DNA of 64,000 bases from CAIZWU01 sp942492905 (GTDB lineage: Bacteria; Verrucomicrobiota; Verrucomicrobiia; Verrucomicrobiales; V1-33): contig OW818657.1 in the NCBI GenBank assembly GCA_942492905.1, positions 4,216,001 to 4,280,000 on the forward strand, in the 5' to 3' direction. This document shows positions 1 to 9,811 of the stretch, piece after piece. Both the position numbers and the translations under genes were made by a program. The notes beneath the pieces are model-generated. The model made no database searches. It worked only from the letters and a program-made list of their open reading frames with translations, and was not told the origin of the DNA. How positions within the stretch are numbered: position 1 is the first letter of the stretch; every line of letters starts with the position of its first letter.

Positions 1-885
1 ATCATTCAAACCTTTGACCCTTCCGGCGTCGGCGCGGAAAACCTGCGCGACAGCCTGCTCATCCAACTCCGCCGCCAGGGCCGGGAGCATAGCCTCGAAA
101 GCCGCATCATCGCCACCTACCTGGACGATCTCGCCCGGAAACGTTTTCCCCAGATCGCCCGGAAACTCTCGGTCCCGGTCAGCGAAATTTCGCGGGCCGC
201 CGAACACATCGCCACCCTCAATCCCCGGCCCGCCTCCGCCTTCACCACCGCTCCCCAGCAGTATATTTCACCCGATGTGCATGTGGAACGCACCAATGGC
301 GTCTATCACATCACGCTCAACGACGAGGAACTCCCGCGCCTGCGCATCAGCAACCTCTACAAGGATCTGATGTCCGATGCCGGCAGCCGCGACGAGGTGC
401 GCGGTTATATCCGTGACAAAATCCGCAGCGGCAAATTCCTGATCCGTTCTATCCAGCAGCGGCAACAGACCATCCAACGCATTGCCGAACAGATTGTCGC
501 CCGGCAGCAGGGCTTCTTCGACCAGGGCCCGTCCCAGCTCAAGCCCATGAATATGTCGCAGGTAGCCGATGTCGTCGGGGTCCACGAAACCACCGTCAGC
601 CGCGCCATCTCCGGCAAATACATCGCCACCCCCCACGGGGTCTACGAGCTGCGGTATTTCTTCACCAGCGGCGTGGACACTGACAGCGGCGAGCAGGTCT
701 CCAACACCAGCGTCAAAACCGCCCTGGCCGAAATCGTCAAGGGAGAGGATCCTGCGCACCCGTGGAGTGACGAGGAACTCGTCAAACAACTCGCGCTGCA
801 GGGCATCAAACTCGCCCGCCGCACCGTCGCCAAATACCGCGAGGAACTCAACATCCTGCCCAGCCACCTGCGGCGGCAGTTTTGA
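1..885 (+). CDS. rpoN: RNA polymerase sigma-54 factor, C-terminal part (5' end outside window)
   Basis: The frame is open from base 1 to a TGA at 883-885, giving 294 codons of a protein whose N-terminus lies left of the window. The first visible residues (IQTFDPSGVGA) belong to the core-binding domain. A helix-turn-helix region follows (VADVVGVHETTVSRAI), and the family signature RpoN box ARRTVAKYR lies about 22 residues before the end. Sigma-54 directs RNA polymerase to -24/-12 promoters and needs AAA+ activators. The N-terminal glutamine-rich activator-responsive region is not visible. It is the only rightward gene here; a gene relic and a convergent receptor gene follow. Confidence 0.96.
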   Translation: MIQTFDPSGVGAENLRDSLLIQLRRQGREHSLESRIIATYLDDLARKRFPQIARKLSVPVSEISRAAEHIATLNPRPASAFTTAPQQYISPDVHVERTNGVYHITLNDEELPRLRISNLYKDLMSDAGSRDEVRGYIRDKIRSGKFLIRSIQQRQQTIQRIAEQIVARQQGFFDQGPSQLKPMNMSQVADVVGVHETTVSRAISGKYIATPHGVYELRYFFTSGVDTDSGEQVSNTSVKTALAEIVKGEDPAHPWSDEELVKQLALQGIKLARRTVAKYREELNILPSHLRRQF

Positions 886-938
886 TCCCGGTTGATGTCC
901 CTCACAGGACCGACCGGGTTGATTAGGCAGCATGTTTT

Positions 939-1121
939 CCAGTGCATCATAGTCGGGACTGGGCGGAAGAATTTGTCCGCGAATCTTCAGGAGTGAGGGA
1001 CGCGTTGAATGGACTTCCGGTTGCGATTCATCACATCGGAAGCACGGCCATTCCAGGCCTACGGGCAAAGACGATTATTGATCGGCTTGCCGCGGTCGGC
1101 GATCTTTCCCTGCTGGATACC
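939..1121 (+). pseudogene. GrpB-family (UPF0157) gene relic
   Basis: About 60 codons read as a GrpB-family nucleotidyltransferase-like fragment: VHHSRDWAEEFVRE corresponds to the start of the domain, followed by the family signature HIGSTAIPGLRAKTIID and then LAAVGDLSLLD. The family is about 170 residues, so only the first third remains. The homology ends where the convergent TonB receptor gene ends (1125), suggesting that the rest was deleted when that gene was joined here. A complete, clearly different GrpB gene is present at 55434-56075. Seen: the motif. Inferred: truncation by rearrangement. Confidence 0.6.
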
Positions 1122-1124
1122 AAA

Positions 1125-3257
1125 TTAGAACTGCACGGTCACGCCCACCGTGCCGCCGAAACCGGGTTCGTTGGAGCCGGAACCGTGGGCGCGGTATTCC
1201 TCGTCGAGGAGGTTATCCAGGGAAGCGGTCAGGGAGAGATTTTCATTCACCCGCCAACCGCCGCGCAATGTCAGCAGCGTCCAGCCCGGCGTGCCGCCTG
1301 ACGGGAAGCGCTGGGTATCGGCGCGTTCGCCGGAATTCAGCTTGTCGGCTTCGGAAGCGGCGGTGCAGACCAGTTCCGTCCAGAGGCGGCGGTCGGCGGT
1401 TTGCAGGCGCAGGCCGATGGTGCCCATGAACGGAACCACGCGGCTGAGCGGCTCGCGCACTACTTTACTGTCGCTGCCGGGGAATTGATCGACCTCGCCC
1501 TCGGTATAGCTGCCCGCCGCGAAAACGGACCAGTTTTCATTGAAGGACACGCTGCCCGCCAGCTCGATGCCCTGCACATACCCTTCCCCGCCGTTGGCTT
1601 TGCTGACCTCGATCAGATCATCCACTACCCGGCCAGTGGGCTGGCGCACGATCAGGTCATCAATCCGGGTGTGGAAGACACTGACGCTGGCAGTGTAGGT
1701 TTCCGTGGCCGCTTTGGCTCCAATTTCGAAGTTCAGGAATTTTTCCGGATCGACTTCGTTACCGGCGATTTCCAACTCACCGGAACGCGCAATGTCGAGC
1801 CTGGAAACATCGCTCAAATTCGGCGCGCGGAAGCCTTGGGAAACCCCGGCGAACAGCGCATATTCATCCTTCGCGTCCAGATCCAGCACCAAGCGGGCGC
1901 TGCCGGAAAAATCATTCCAGGAATCCGTCAGGGAAGCTTCCGCTTTGGTGATCGGATCCTCAAATTGCCCCACTTCGGCGCGGGCGTAGGTGTAGCGCCC
2001 GCCGAGGAAGACGTGGCCGCGTTCTCCAAGAGTGATTTCATCCTGGAGATAGGCCCCGAGAAGATCGTAGGTGGAGTCATTTCCGACTGGTCCCTGAATG
2101 CTCCGTTTGTCGAAAGCCCCATCAGCTTTATAGGAAACATTACTGCTGTCCACGTTGTCGCGGTAGTAATCCACACCGTAGGTCAGGCGGCCGATGGTGG
2201 TCTGGCTGGAAAGCTGCAAATCCGCACCCCAGGTGCCTAGTTCCACTTCACTGATGGCAGAAGCACCGGTGTTGCGGACGCGAGTGAGGGTTTCGCCAGC
2301 AGTTTGGTAAGACAGGGTGAGACTGCCTGAGTCGAGGAAGCTGCCGAGGTTGTGGCCGTCCAGTTTCACGTAGGAAAGGGTGCGGTCCTGATCAAAGGAT
2401 CGACCCAAATCGTTTCCAATCGTGGTGCCTTGCCACGGAACACCGAAAACGGTGGTGTGGGTGCGCCAGACGTCATCCTGACGCAATTGCTGATGCACCG
2501 CAGTCAGGGTCCAATCCGGATCCAGTGCGGCATCGAAGCGCACGTTGTAGGACCACTGGTCGTAACCGGTTTTCGGCTGACGGCCCAGACCGGCGGCACG
2601 GACGTCGCCGAATTCCCCGTAACTGCCATCGACATGCAGGCCCCACTTCCGGCCCACACCCGTGTTGAATTCTGCGTGACCCAGGTGGCTGTCCTCGGCG
2701 GTGGAATAACGATAGGAACCGAGTCCGTGGATAAAGGATTCCCCGGCAGCCTCATCACGGAAACCGCTCGATTTCGTCAGGACATTCACCGTCCCGCCGA
2801 TGGCATCACTGCCATAAAGCACGGACCCCTGTCCCGGCACCAGTTCGATGCGCTCAGCGGAGAGCAGATCGATCGTGTTCCAGTATTGGTTCGGACCGTC
2901 CCGGAAGGTGGAGTTATTGAAGCGCACACCATCGATCATGGCCAGGGTGCGGAAGCCGGTGAAGCCCCGGATGTGCGGTGAACCTTGTCCGTTTGACGTC
3001 TTCTGCACGCTCACGCCCGGAGTTTCGCGCAGGGCTTCCGGCAGCGTGCGGGGCAACCGCTCGTCGATCTGCCCGGAGGTCAGCTCCCGCACCGCATAAG
3101 GAGCGGAGAGGGAACTGGCGGGCAGCCGGGTGGCGGTGATCACTTTCTCCGGCAGCACCGTCTGCGGAGCAGGCGCAGGTGGTGATGCCGCCGTCTGGGC
3201 CAGCAGCGATAACGGGAATGAGAGTAACAGGGCAGGAGCGAGTGAGGCAGGGGACAT
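1125..3257 (-). CDS. TonB-dependent outer membrane receptor
   Basis: 710 residues. A signal peptide (LLLSFPLSLLAQ) is followed by a plug domain (about residues 38-165: VITATRLPASSLSAPYAVRE, then IDERLPRTLPEALRETPGV, then VPGQGSVLYGSDAIGGTVNV). A long 22-strand-type barrel follows and ends in a terminal phenylalanine (GVTVQF), the usual outer membrane assembly signal. It would import a scarce ligand, such as a metal chelate, using TonB energy. It lies 88 bp downstream of the RND pump gene on the same strand, so a metal-linked role is plausible, but the substrate cannot be read from sequence. Confidence 0.9.
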   Translation of the reverse strand: MSPASLAPALLLSFPLSLLAQTAASPPAPAPQTVLPEKVITATRLPASSLSAPYAVRELTSGQIDERLPRTLPEALRETPGVSVQKTSNGQGSPHIRGFTGFRTLAMIDGVRFNNSTFRDGPNQYWNTIDLLSAERIELVPGQGSVLYGSDAIGGTVNVLTKSSGFRDEAAGESFIHGLGSYRYSTAEDSHLGHAEFNTGVGRKWGLHVDGSYGEFGDVRAAGLGRQPKTGYDQWSYNVRFDAALDPDWTLTAVHQQLRQDDVWRTHTTVFGVPWQGTTIGNDLGRSFDQDRTLSYVKLDGHNLGSFLDSGSLTLSYQTAGETLTRVRNTGASAISEVELGTWGADLQLSSQTTIGRLTYGVDYYRDNVDSSNVSYKADGAFDKRSIQGPVGNDSTYDLLGAYLQDEITLGERGHVFLGGRYTYARAEVGQFEDPITKAEASLTDSWNDFSGSARLVLDLDAKDEYALFAGVSQGFRAPNLSDVSRLDIARSGELEIAGNEVDPEKFLNFEIGAKAATETYTASVSVFHTRIDDLIVRQPTGRVVDDLIEVSKANGGEGYVQGIELAGSVSFNENWSVFAAGSYTEGEVDQFPGSDSKVVREPLSRVVPFMGTIGLRLQTADRRLWTELVCTAASEADKLNSGERADTQRFPSGGTPGWTLLTLRGGWRVNENLSLTASLDNLLDEEYRAHGSGSNEPGFGGTVGVTVQF

Positions 3258-3345
3258 GCGGAAAAATGCCGGAAGTTTGGAGTCGGCATAGGTGAACGCA
3301 CCACCCTCGAAGAGCCTTAGAAAAAATGTTCCGGGCCGGATCGAT

Positions 3346-6300
3346 TCATCCGCGGGCTACCGACAGCTCCGGCTCCCCGGCTCGCGGCAGGTTTGGAGGA
3401 CCTGCTCCGGAGCCCACCTCCGCCAATGTGGCCGCCGGTCGGCGCTCCATGATGTAGAAGAGCGCGGGGAGCAGGATCAGCGTGAGCAGGGTGCTGGATA
3501 GAATGCCTCCGATGACCACCGTGGCCAGGGGACGCTGCACTTCGGCACCGGCCCCGGTGGCGATGGCCATGGGAATGAACCCCAACGCCGCCACCAAAGC
3601 GGTCATCAACACCGGCCGCAGTCGCAGCAGCGAGCCTTCCACCACCGCATCCCGCAGACCTCGCCCCTCTTCCAACAGATCATTGAAGCAGGTCACCATC
3701 ACCAAACCGTTCAGCACCGCCACGCCGCTGAGGGCAATGAAGCCCACTGCGGCCGTGATGGAGAAGGGCATGTCGCGCAGCCACAGCGCAGCAATCCCAC
3801 CGGTCAGCGCCAGAGGAATGCCCGTCGCGATGACCAGGGTCTGACGCAGACTGCGGAACGACATGAAAATCAGGAGCAGGATCAGGGCGAGGGCCGCCGG
3901 CACCACCACGGCGAGGCGTTGGCGGGCTTCATTCAGGTTCTTGAAGGAACCGCCGAATTCGAAACTATAGCCTTCCGGCAGTTTGAGTTCTGCTTCCAAC
4001 CGGCCATTCGCTTCGTGGACAAAGCTCTCCATGTCCCGGTCCTTGACACTAATCATGAGCCCAACCTTCCGCTGCGCCAGCTCGTGAGCGATGGGCTCAA
4101 CCACCTTTTCCCTGCGGAAATCCACCACCTCACCCAGCGGCAGCAATCCGCTATCGCCCACCCGGACCGGCAGTTGGGCGATGACGGATTCATCGGCGCG
4201 TTGCTTGTCAGAAAGCCGCACCACGATGTCAAACCGGCGATTGCCCTCGACCATGGTGCCCACCGTTTCTCCTCCCAGGGCCACCGCCACCGCGCGGTTC
4301 ACTTCGGCTGAAGTGAGATTGCGGCGGGCTAGTTCTTCCCGCCGGACTTCGAGCACCAGATTGGTGGTCCGGCCATCCACTTCCAGATCTGCATCACCGC
4401 CCGGCACCGAAGCGACGATCCCCTTCGCCTGACGGGCGAGCCGTTCCAGTTCGTCGAAATCCGGTCCGAAGAATTTAAGCGACAACTCCGCCTTGCTGCC
4501 TTCCAGCATTTCATTGAAGCGCATCTCTATCGGCTGGGCGAATTCGAAGTTATGACCGGGGACCCTGTCATTGATGGCCTCTTCGATTTGCGCGCAAAGC
4601 TCAGCCTTGCTGCGGGGCCGCCCGGGAATCATCGGCCAGTCCTTCATGGGATGATAAAGGATGTAAAAATCATTCTCATTAGGTGCCATGGGATCGGTCG
4701 CGACCTCGCTGGTGCCAATCCGGTTGAATACCGTGCTAACCTCCGGAAACTCCTCCAGCACAATCTTCTCGGCCGCGAGCTGCATCTCAAGCGAGCGCTC
4801 CAGACTCATGCCCACCTCCTTGTAAACCATGGTGGTGATCGATCCTTCATCGAGCTTCGGCACGAACTCCGCCCCCAGGCTTCCATATAGCGCGATGGCT
4901 CCGGCAAACAATGCCATGGCCCCGCCTGTGGCCACCCAGCGGTATTTCAAGGCAGCCCCCAGCACCGGCTCATACACGCGTTTGGCGAGACGGATCAGCC
5001 CATTGTCCTTTTCCTCCACCGCTCCGGAGAGGAAAAATGAACACAAAACCGGCATCAGGGTGAGCGCCAATAACAAGGCGCCGATCAGCGCCATGATCAC
5101 CGTCAGCGCCATGGGGCGAAACATTTTTCCCTCCACTCCCGTCAGACTCAGAATCGGCAGATAGACTATCGTGATGATCAGAACTCCGAAGAACATCGGC
5201 TGCCCCACCTGCTTGGCGGCCCGCAGCACAGTGCGGGAACGTTCCTCGGCGTTGAGCACCCGGCCGAGATGATGTTGCCGCTCGCCCAGTTGCCGGACGA
5301 TATTCTCCACCATCACGACCGCGCCATCAATGATCAGCCCGAAATCCACCGCTCCCAGCGACATCAGGTTTCCACTGATGCCCCAGCGGTTCATGCCGGT
5401 GATGGCAAAGAGGAACGACAATGGAATCGCGAGGGCCACAATGAGCGCCGCCCGCCAGTTGCCGAGCAGCAGCATCAGGACCACCACCACGAGGACGGCT
5501 CCTTCAAACAGATTTTTCCTGACCGTGCCAATGGTGCGGTCCACCAGTTCCGACCGGTCATAAACTGTCGATAAAACCATCCCGGCCGGCAGCTTGCGCT
5601 TCACCTCCTCCAGCCGTGGCTGCACCCGCTGACAAATGATCCGCGCGTTCTCCCCCGCCAGCATCATGACCGTACCCAGCACGCATTCCTCCCCATTGTG
5701 CGTGGCGGCTCCGGTCCGGTACTTTTCGCCCAACGCCACCCGTGCCAGATCGCCGACTTTCAGGGGCTGGACCCCGGCTCCAAATTTGACCGGAAGGCCC
5801 GCAATATCGCTGGCAGACTGCACCCGGCCCACGGCGCGGATGGTCAATTGCTGACCGGCCTGGGAGACAATGCCGCCTCCCGCATTGTCCGCATTGGCAC
5901 GGATCACGTCCGCCAGTTCGCTCACCGTCAGGCCGGCGGCTTTCAACTTCTCCAAGTCCGGCTCCACCACCAGTTGGCGTTGGAATCCACCGTTGGAATT
6001 GATCTCCGCCACGCCAGGCACTGTGCGCAGCATGGGCTTGATCACATATTCCTGGGTGTCCCGCAGCGCCATCATGGCCTGGGCATGATCCGCGGGTTTG
6101 GCCGCCGCACCCTGCTGCCACGCGAGGGTGTAATAAAAAATCTCACCCAAGCCGGTGCTGATCGGAGCCAGCTTCGGCGAGACGCCGGGAGGCAGGCTGT
6201 CCAACACCCCCTGCAACCTTTCCGCCACCAATTGCCGTGCCCGGTAAATGTCCGTACCGTCGGCGAAATTCATGGTGACCTGGGAGAGCCCAAATTTCGT

Positions 6301-6555
6301 CAGGGAACGCATATCCTCCACGCCGGGCAGACCCTGCATCTCCATCTCGATCGGGCGCGTCACCATTTTTTCTGACTCTTCCGGCGCGAGGGCCGGCACC
6401 TCCGTATTGATCTGCACCTGGACCCCGGTCAAGTCAGGCACCGCATCAATGGGCAACTGAAGGATGGACCAGATGCCCACCCCCAGCAGGGTGGCGGCGA
6501 AGATCAGCACGAACGCGCGCTGGCGAAGCGAAAACTCTAAAATGCGGTCAATCAT
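3346..6555 (-). CDS. CzcA/CusA-family heavy-metal efflux RND pump
   Basis: 1069 residues, the usual length for the heavy-metal (HME) RND family. The N-terminus has the typical first helix followed by LPIDAVPDLTGVQVQI. Transmembrane helix 4 carries DFGLIIDGAVVMVEN, the HME signature with the D...D...E residues of proton coupling and metal transport. Duplicated periplasmic porter domains and a C-terminal set of helices are present. The pump would move metal ions from periplasm or cytoplasm out through a TolC-type channel. A TolC-family gene is in the same leftward cluster (8383-9648), but no membrane-fusion adaptor (CzcB/CusB) gene is recognisable between them. The exact metal is not determined. 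Confidence 0.94.
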   Translation of the reverse strand: MIDRILEFSLRQRAFVLIFAATLLGVGIWSILQLPIDAVPDLTGVQVQINTEVPALAPEESEKMVTRPIEMEMQGLPGVEDMRSLTKFGLSQVTMNFADGTDIYRARQLVAERLQGVLDSLPPGVSPKLAPISTGLGEIFYYTLAWQQGAAAKPADHAQAMMALRDTQEYVIKPMLRTVPGVAEINSNGGFQRQLVVEPDLEKLKAAGLTVSELADVIRANADNAGGGIVSQAGQQLTIRAVGRVQSASDIAGLPVKFGAGVQPLKVGDLARVALGEKYRTGAATHNGEECVLGTVMMLAGENARIICQRVQPRLEEVKRKLPAGMVLSTVYDRSELVDRTIGTVRKNLFEGAVLVVVVLMLLLGNWRAALIVALAIPLSFLFAITGMNRWGISGNLMSLGAVDFGLIIDGAVVMVENIVRQLGERQHHLGRVLNAEERSRTVLRAAKQVGQPMFFGVLIITIVYLPILSLTGVEGKMFRPMALTVIMALIGALLLALTLMPVLCSFFLSGAVEEKDNGLIRLAKRVYEPVLGAALKYRWVATGGAMALFAGAIALYGSLGAEFVPKLDEGSITTMVYKEVGMSLERSLEMQLAAEKIVLEEFPEVSTVFNRIGTSEVATDPMAPNENDFYILYHPMKDWPMIPGRPRSKAELCAQIEEAINDRVPGHNFEFAQPIEMRFNEMLEGSKAELSLKFFGPDFDELERLARQAKGIVASVPGGDADLEVDGRTTNLVLEVRREELARRNLTSAEVNRAVAVALGGETVGTMVEGNRRFDIVVRLSDKQRADESVIAQLPVRVGDSGLLPLGEVVDFRREKVVEPIAHELAQRKVGLMISVKDRDMESFVHEANGRLEAELKLPEGYSFEFGGSFKNLNEARQRLAVVVPAALALILLLIFMSFRSLRQTLVIATGIPLALTGGIAALWLRDMPFSITAAVGFIALSGVAVLNGLVMVTCFNDLLEEGRGLRDAVVEGSLLRLRPVLMTALVAALGFIPMAIATGAGAEVQRPLATVVIGGILSSTLLTLILLPALFYIMERRPAATLAEVGSGAGPPNLPRAGEPELSVARG

Positions 6556-6600
6556 GGAATGAAAATCAGGCGGAACCGGTGGTGCAGCAAAGTTCCGGGA

Positions 6601-8337
6601 TCAGGGTGGGACCAGCTTGAAGAACCCGCGGCGGGCCGTCATGGGAATCGCGGCTTCGAAGTGATCACCGGCCGTAGTAATCGTGCCCGTGAAGGTCCGC
6701 CAACTGCCTGCCGAGAGATCCTGACTTTCCTGAAGCAGCCAGCCGGCCGGGACTGCAGGCCAGGCCAGGATGCCCTTTCCATCAGCCTGCCGGGTCAGGG
6801 TCAGCGCCGGGGGCAACAATTCGAACTCGGCCGTCAAGGCATGGTGCACCGTGAGCTCAAACGTGTAAAACGCCTCCGTGCTGACGGCTTGCCCCTGTTC
6901 AGTCCACTGCTTGAAAGCATACCCGGGGAGCGGCTGCGCGGCCACGGTGACCATCGACCCCACATCGTGCGGACCACCGCCCTGCACCGTGCCGCTGCCC
7001 ACCGGTTGGACCAGCGTTTCGACTTCAAACAGCTGCGGCGGAGCCATACCCGCGGCCGCGATGGTGAAATTGTATGTCCTGACCTGGGCTGCCTGCCCCG
7101 CTTCAGTGGCACGCACCGTGAAGGAAAAAGCCCCACTGCCAGCCGGCGTGCCGGAAATGATACCGGTCACGGCATCGAAAGACATTCCGTCGGGCAACTG
7201 GCCTTCGGTTGCCGCAGTGAAGGGGGCGGCTCCTGCAATCACCACCGTCCGGTCCGGATAGGACTCGTGGATCACCCCATCCTGCAGGTGATCGATCAAG
7301 CCCAGCCCGGCATCCACCTCAACCGCGGCCATCTGAGCACCAGTAAACTCCCCTACCACTTCAATCGTGGACAGATCCACCATGACCCCGTTGATCTCCT
7401 TGGTGCCTTCCCCATGCTTGTCATCAGGCCCCACCTTGCTCGCTTTGGCTTCGCCGGACTCCTCATCGACCGGCCCGGTGTAACGATAAAATTCATAGCG
7501 GCGCGTGACGGTTTCATCGCCGTCCTTGAGGGCCTCCGGAGCACCCGCCAATTCACCGTTTTCCCCGCCATCCAGCTTGCTGAATTCAGTTTGGAGCAAC
7601 TGCCACTCCACCTCCACCTCATCCGGTTCGCTGTTCCGCCAATTTTTGTCGTCCGTTTCCTCCGGATCGTCCGAGACCAGATCGCGCAGCTTTACCCTGG
7701 CATTATTGTGGCTGCTGGTCCGGATCTCCTTCACCCAGACCGGCTCTCCAAACTCCAGGGCCTGTACTTCCTCCACTTCGGGCGGCTGGATGACGGCCTG
7801 GACTGCCGCCACGGCACCGGCAAACGGCGGGGCATAACCAAACACCGGAGTCGCAATCATCACCGGCGGCCCCGCCACCAGCACCCCGGCCCCATTGTCC
7901 AGCAGCCAATGATAACGCACCGCCGTGGGGGGCACCCGATATCCCATGCCGAAGTGTTCCCCTCCGAAATTCACCGAAGGATCGACAAACTGATGCCCAT
8001 CGGTCGGGTTGACGGGCCCACTGGGCACTGCGGTGTAGGCAGCCCATGAACCGTCGGGATTCTTCTTGCTGGCATAACGCACCGTGACTTTCGGATGCCC
8101 GGCCACGCTATTGTCCTCGCGTATTTCAGGAGTGCCATAATGATTCCAATCGTAGGTGTAACTGACATCGCTGGAATGGAGATCCTCCAACTCAATCTCG
8201 AAACCATGACACTGCTCTCCCGTGTCATTTACTGCATCAAAATTGTTGATGCTTCCATAGGCGGTGCTGGCCTTCACGGCTGAAACCGGGAGCAGCAAAG
8301 TGGACAGGGCGACCAGGGAAAATGCGGATGCTTTCAT
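6601..8337 (-). CDS. Exported multi-domain protein with Ig-like and InlB-like repeats
   Basis: 578 residues with a cleavable signal peptide (LLLPVSAVKASTA). The N-terminal half (about residues 25-330) is an orphan domain starting YGSINNFDAVNDTGEQCHGF. Then come a putative Ig domain of the He_PIG type (LPDGMSFDAVTGIISGTP), a divergent InlB-type B-repeat (GSMVTVAAQPLPGYAFKQW), and a C-terminal module (LLQESQDLSAGSWRTFTG ... RRGFFKLVPP) shared with other exported proteins in this window. It lies 45 bp from both the pump and the channel genes, exactly where an efflux adaptor would be expected. It has no adaptor hallmarks (no lipoyl/hairpin/barrel pattern that I can see), so its role is unknown. 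Confidence 0.75.
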   Translation of the reverse strand: MKASAFSLVALSTLLLPVSAVKASTAYGSINNFDAVNDTGEQCHGFEIELEDLHSSDVSYTYDWNHYGTPEIREDNSVAGHPKVTVRYASKKNPDGSWAAYTAVPSGPVNPTDGHQFVDPSVNFGGEHFGMGYRVPPTAVRYHWLLDNGAGVLVAGPPVMIATPVFGYAPPFAGAVAAVQAVIQPPEVEEVQALEFGEPVWVKEIRTSSHNNARVKLRDLVSDDPEETDDKNWRNSEPDEVEVEWQLLQTEFSKLDGGENGELAGAPEALKDGDETVTRRYEFYRYTGPVDEESGEAKASKVGPDDKHGEGTKEINGVMVDLSTIEVVGEFTGAQMAAVEVDAGLGLIDHLQDGVIHESYPDRTVVIAGAAPFTAATEGQLPDGMSFDAVTGIISGTPAGSGAFSFTVRATEAGQAAQVRTYNFTIAAAGMAPPQLFEVETLVQPVGSGTVQGGGPHDVGSMVTVAAQPLPGYAFKQWTEQGQAVSTEAFYTFELTVHHALTAEFELLPPALTLTRQADGKGILAWPAVPAGWLLQESQDLSAGSWRTFTGTITTAGDHFEAAIPMTARRGFFKLVPP

Positions 8338-8382
8338 GGTGGAGGGGAGTGGTGGTGGATCAGGAGGGGTGAATAGGGATAT

Positions 8383-9648
8383 TCAGCGGGGGGAACCGGC
8401 GGGTGATTTTGACCGCAGGGAAAGGCCGGTCAGGAGTTCCAGGTCCTGCAAATGGGAGAGGGCTTCGGCCCGGGTGGACAACACCGCGTCCAGTCCTTCC
8501 AGATAACTTTTCTGCAGTTCCAGATACGTACTCACGGGAATGGCGCCCAGTTGATAATGCCGGTCCCCCAGTTCGGCGGCCTCGCGGAAACGGGCCGGGG
8601 CATCGGCACTCCACTGGGACATTTCGGCGACCTGGGCGGCATAGGTCTGGGCTTTGCCGACAATCTGCCGGGTCACCTCCCTTTGAGTCATGGCCAGACT
8701 GGCTTGTGCCTGAGACTGCCGGGCAAGGGCCGCCGCCTCGTTGCCCTGATTCCGGTTCCAGAGTGGCAGGGGCAGGGAGACGGACAGACCGGCGGTGGTC
8801 TCCTTGTCGCGCCCGGCTTTCTGCGAGGCCACAAACGGCTGCACCGTCCACGATGGGAGCTTTTCATGATAGGCGAGTGAAACCGCAAACCCCTGGAGTC
8901 TCAATTCCGCCGCCCGCATCCTGACATCAAAGTTGCGTTCCACCGCCGCCGCGAGGAGCGTGCCGGTTTCCGGCGCAGCGGGCAATTCCGGCAATTCACC
9001 GGCTACCGTCAGGGCGGCATCGGGCCGCTCCCCGCAAAGCAGGTTCAATTCCAGTCTGAATCCTGCGGTCTCCTGTCCGGCGAGACTCAATTGGCGGGAA
9101 AGGGTGAGGAGGTTGGCTTCCAGAATCCGCGTTTCCAACAACGGGGCCGGACCGGCCGGATCCCGCTGCACAAGCACCGTCAGCACCCCGCGGAGACGGT
9201 CCATGACCTTGCGGGTGGCCTCGGTTTTTTCCTGCGAAAACTGGAGCGAGACCGCCAGCGAACGCACCCGTGCAGCAAGGGAATTCCGGAAGGATTCCAG
9301 ACCAAGTCCCGCCAAGTCCACCTGACGGTCGGCGAGGGCCTTGCGCAGGGCCAGCCGTCCGGGCCATTCAAAGGTCTGCGACACAGCGGCTTGCCACGCC
9401 GGACCATCGCCGGCCCCACCGACGGACCAGCGGGCCAACTGGGCACTGACTTCTGGATTGGCCAGCTTGCCCGCATCCAGCCGCTGGCCCGAAGCCAAAG
9501 CCAGTTGCGCTTCATAAAAGGCGATCTCGGAGTTCGAGGCGAGGGCTTTGGTGACGAGAGCTTCGACCGGAACAGGTCCGGCGGCAGGCAGCAACGGAAG
9601 CAAAGCCGTCAGGCAAAACAAGGAAAGGACCGGGGTACGGAAAATCAT
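8383..9648 (-). CDS. TolC-family outer membrane channel (CzcC/CusC type)
   Basis: 421 residues. The signal peptide LFCLTALLPLLPAAG is followed by two related halves rich in heptad-like alpha-helical coiled coil, with the family features ALASNSEIAFYEAQLALASGQ, ANPEVSAQL and FEWPGRLALRKA in the first half and LSVSLPLPLWNRNQG in the second. Such proteins form trimeric tunnels through the outer membrane for RND pumps. It lies in the leftward cluster with the CzcA-like pump and is probably its exit duct. The spacing to the next gene (45 bp) favours one operon. Confidence 0.9.
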   Translation of the reverse strand: MIFRTPVLSLFCLTALLPLLPAAGPVPVEALVTKALASNSEIAFYEAQLALASGQRLDAGKLANPEVSAQLARWSVGGAGDGPAWQAAVSQTFEWPGRLALRKALADRQVDLAGLGLESFRNSLAARVRSLAVSLQFSQEKTEATRKVMDRLRGVLTVLVQRDPAGPAPLLETRILEANLLTLSRQLSLAGQETAGFRLELNLLCGERPDAALTVAGELPELPAAPETGTLLAAAVERNFDVRMRAAELRLQGFAVSLAYHEKLPSWTVQPFVASQKAGRDKETTAGLSVSLPLPLWNRNQGNEAAALARQSQAQASLAMTQREVTRQIVGKAQTYAAQVAEMSQWSADAPARFREAAELGDRHYQLGAIPVSTYLELQKSYLEGLDAVLSTRAEALSHLQDLELLTGLSLRSKSPAGSPR

Positions 9649-9811
9649 GGATACGATGAATCAAAAAAGATTGGAAAACAGGGGCGGCCGGCCACGGGGA
9701 GCAGGCACACGATCCGCCATCGGCGGAAATACGGGTTCTCATGGGTTCAACAGGACCCGGCAGCAGGTCTATGACAGACCTCATTGCCGGATGACTGACC
9801 CGCCCATCACC

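Noticed and set aside
6601..8337. Reading the Ig/InlB-domain protein as the RND adaptor
   Set aside because: No lipoyl, alpha-hairpin or beta-barrel adaptor pattern was seen and the C-terminus is a secretion module, so it is described as an orphan instead.
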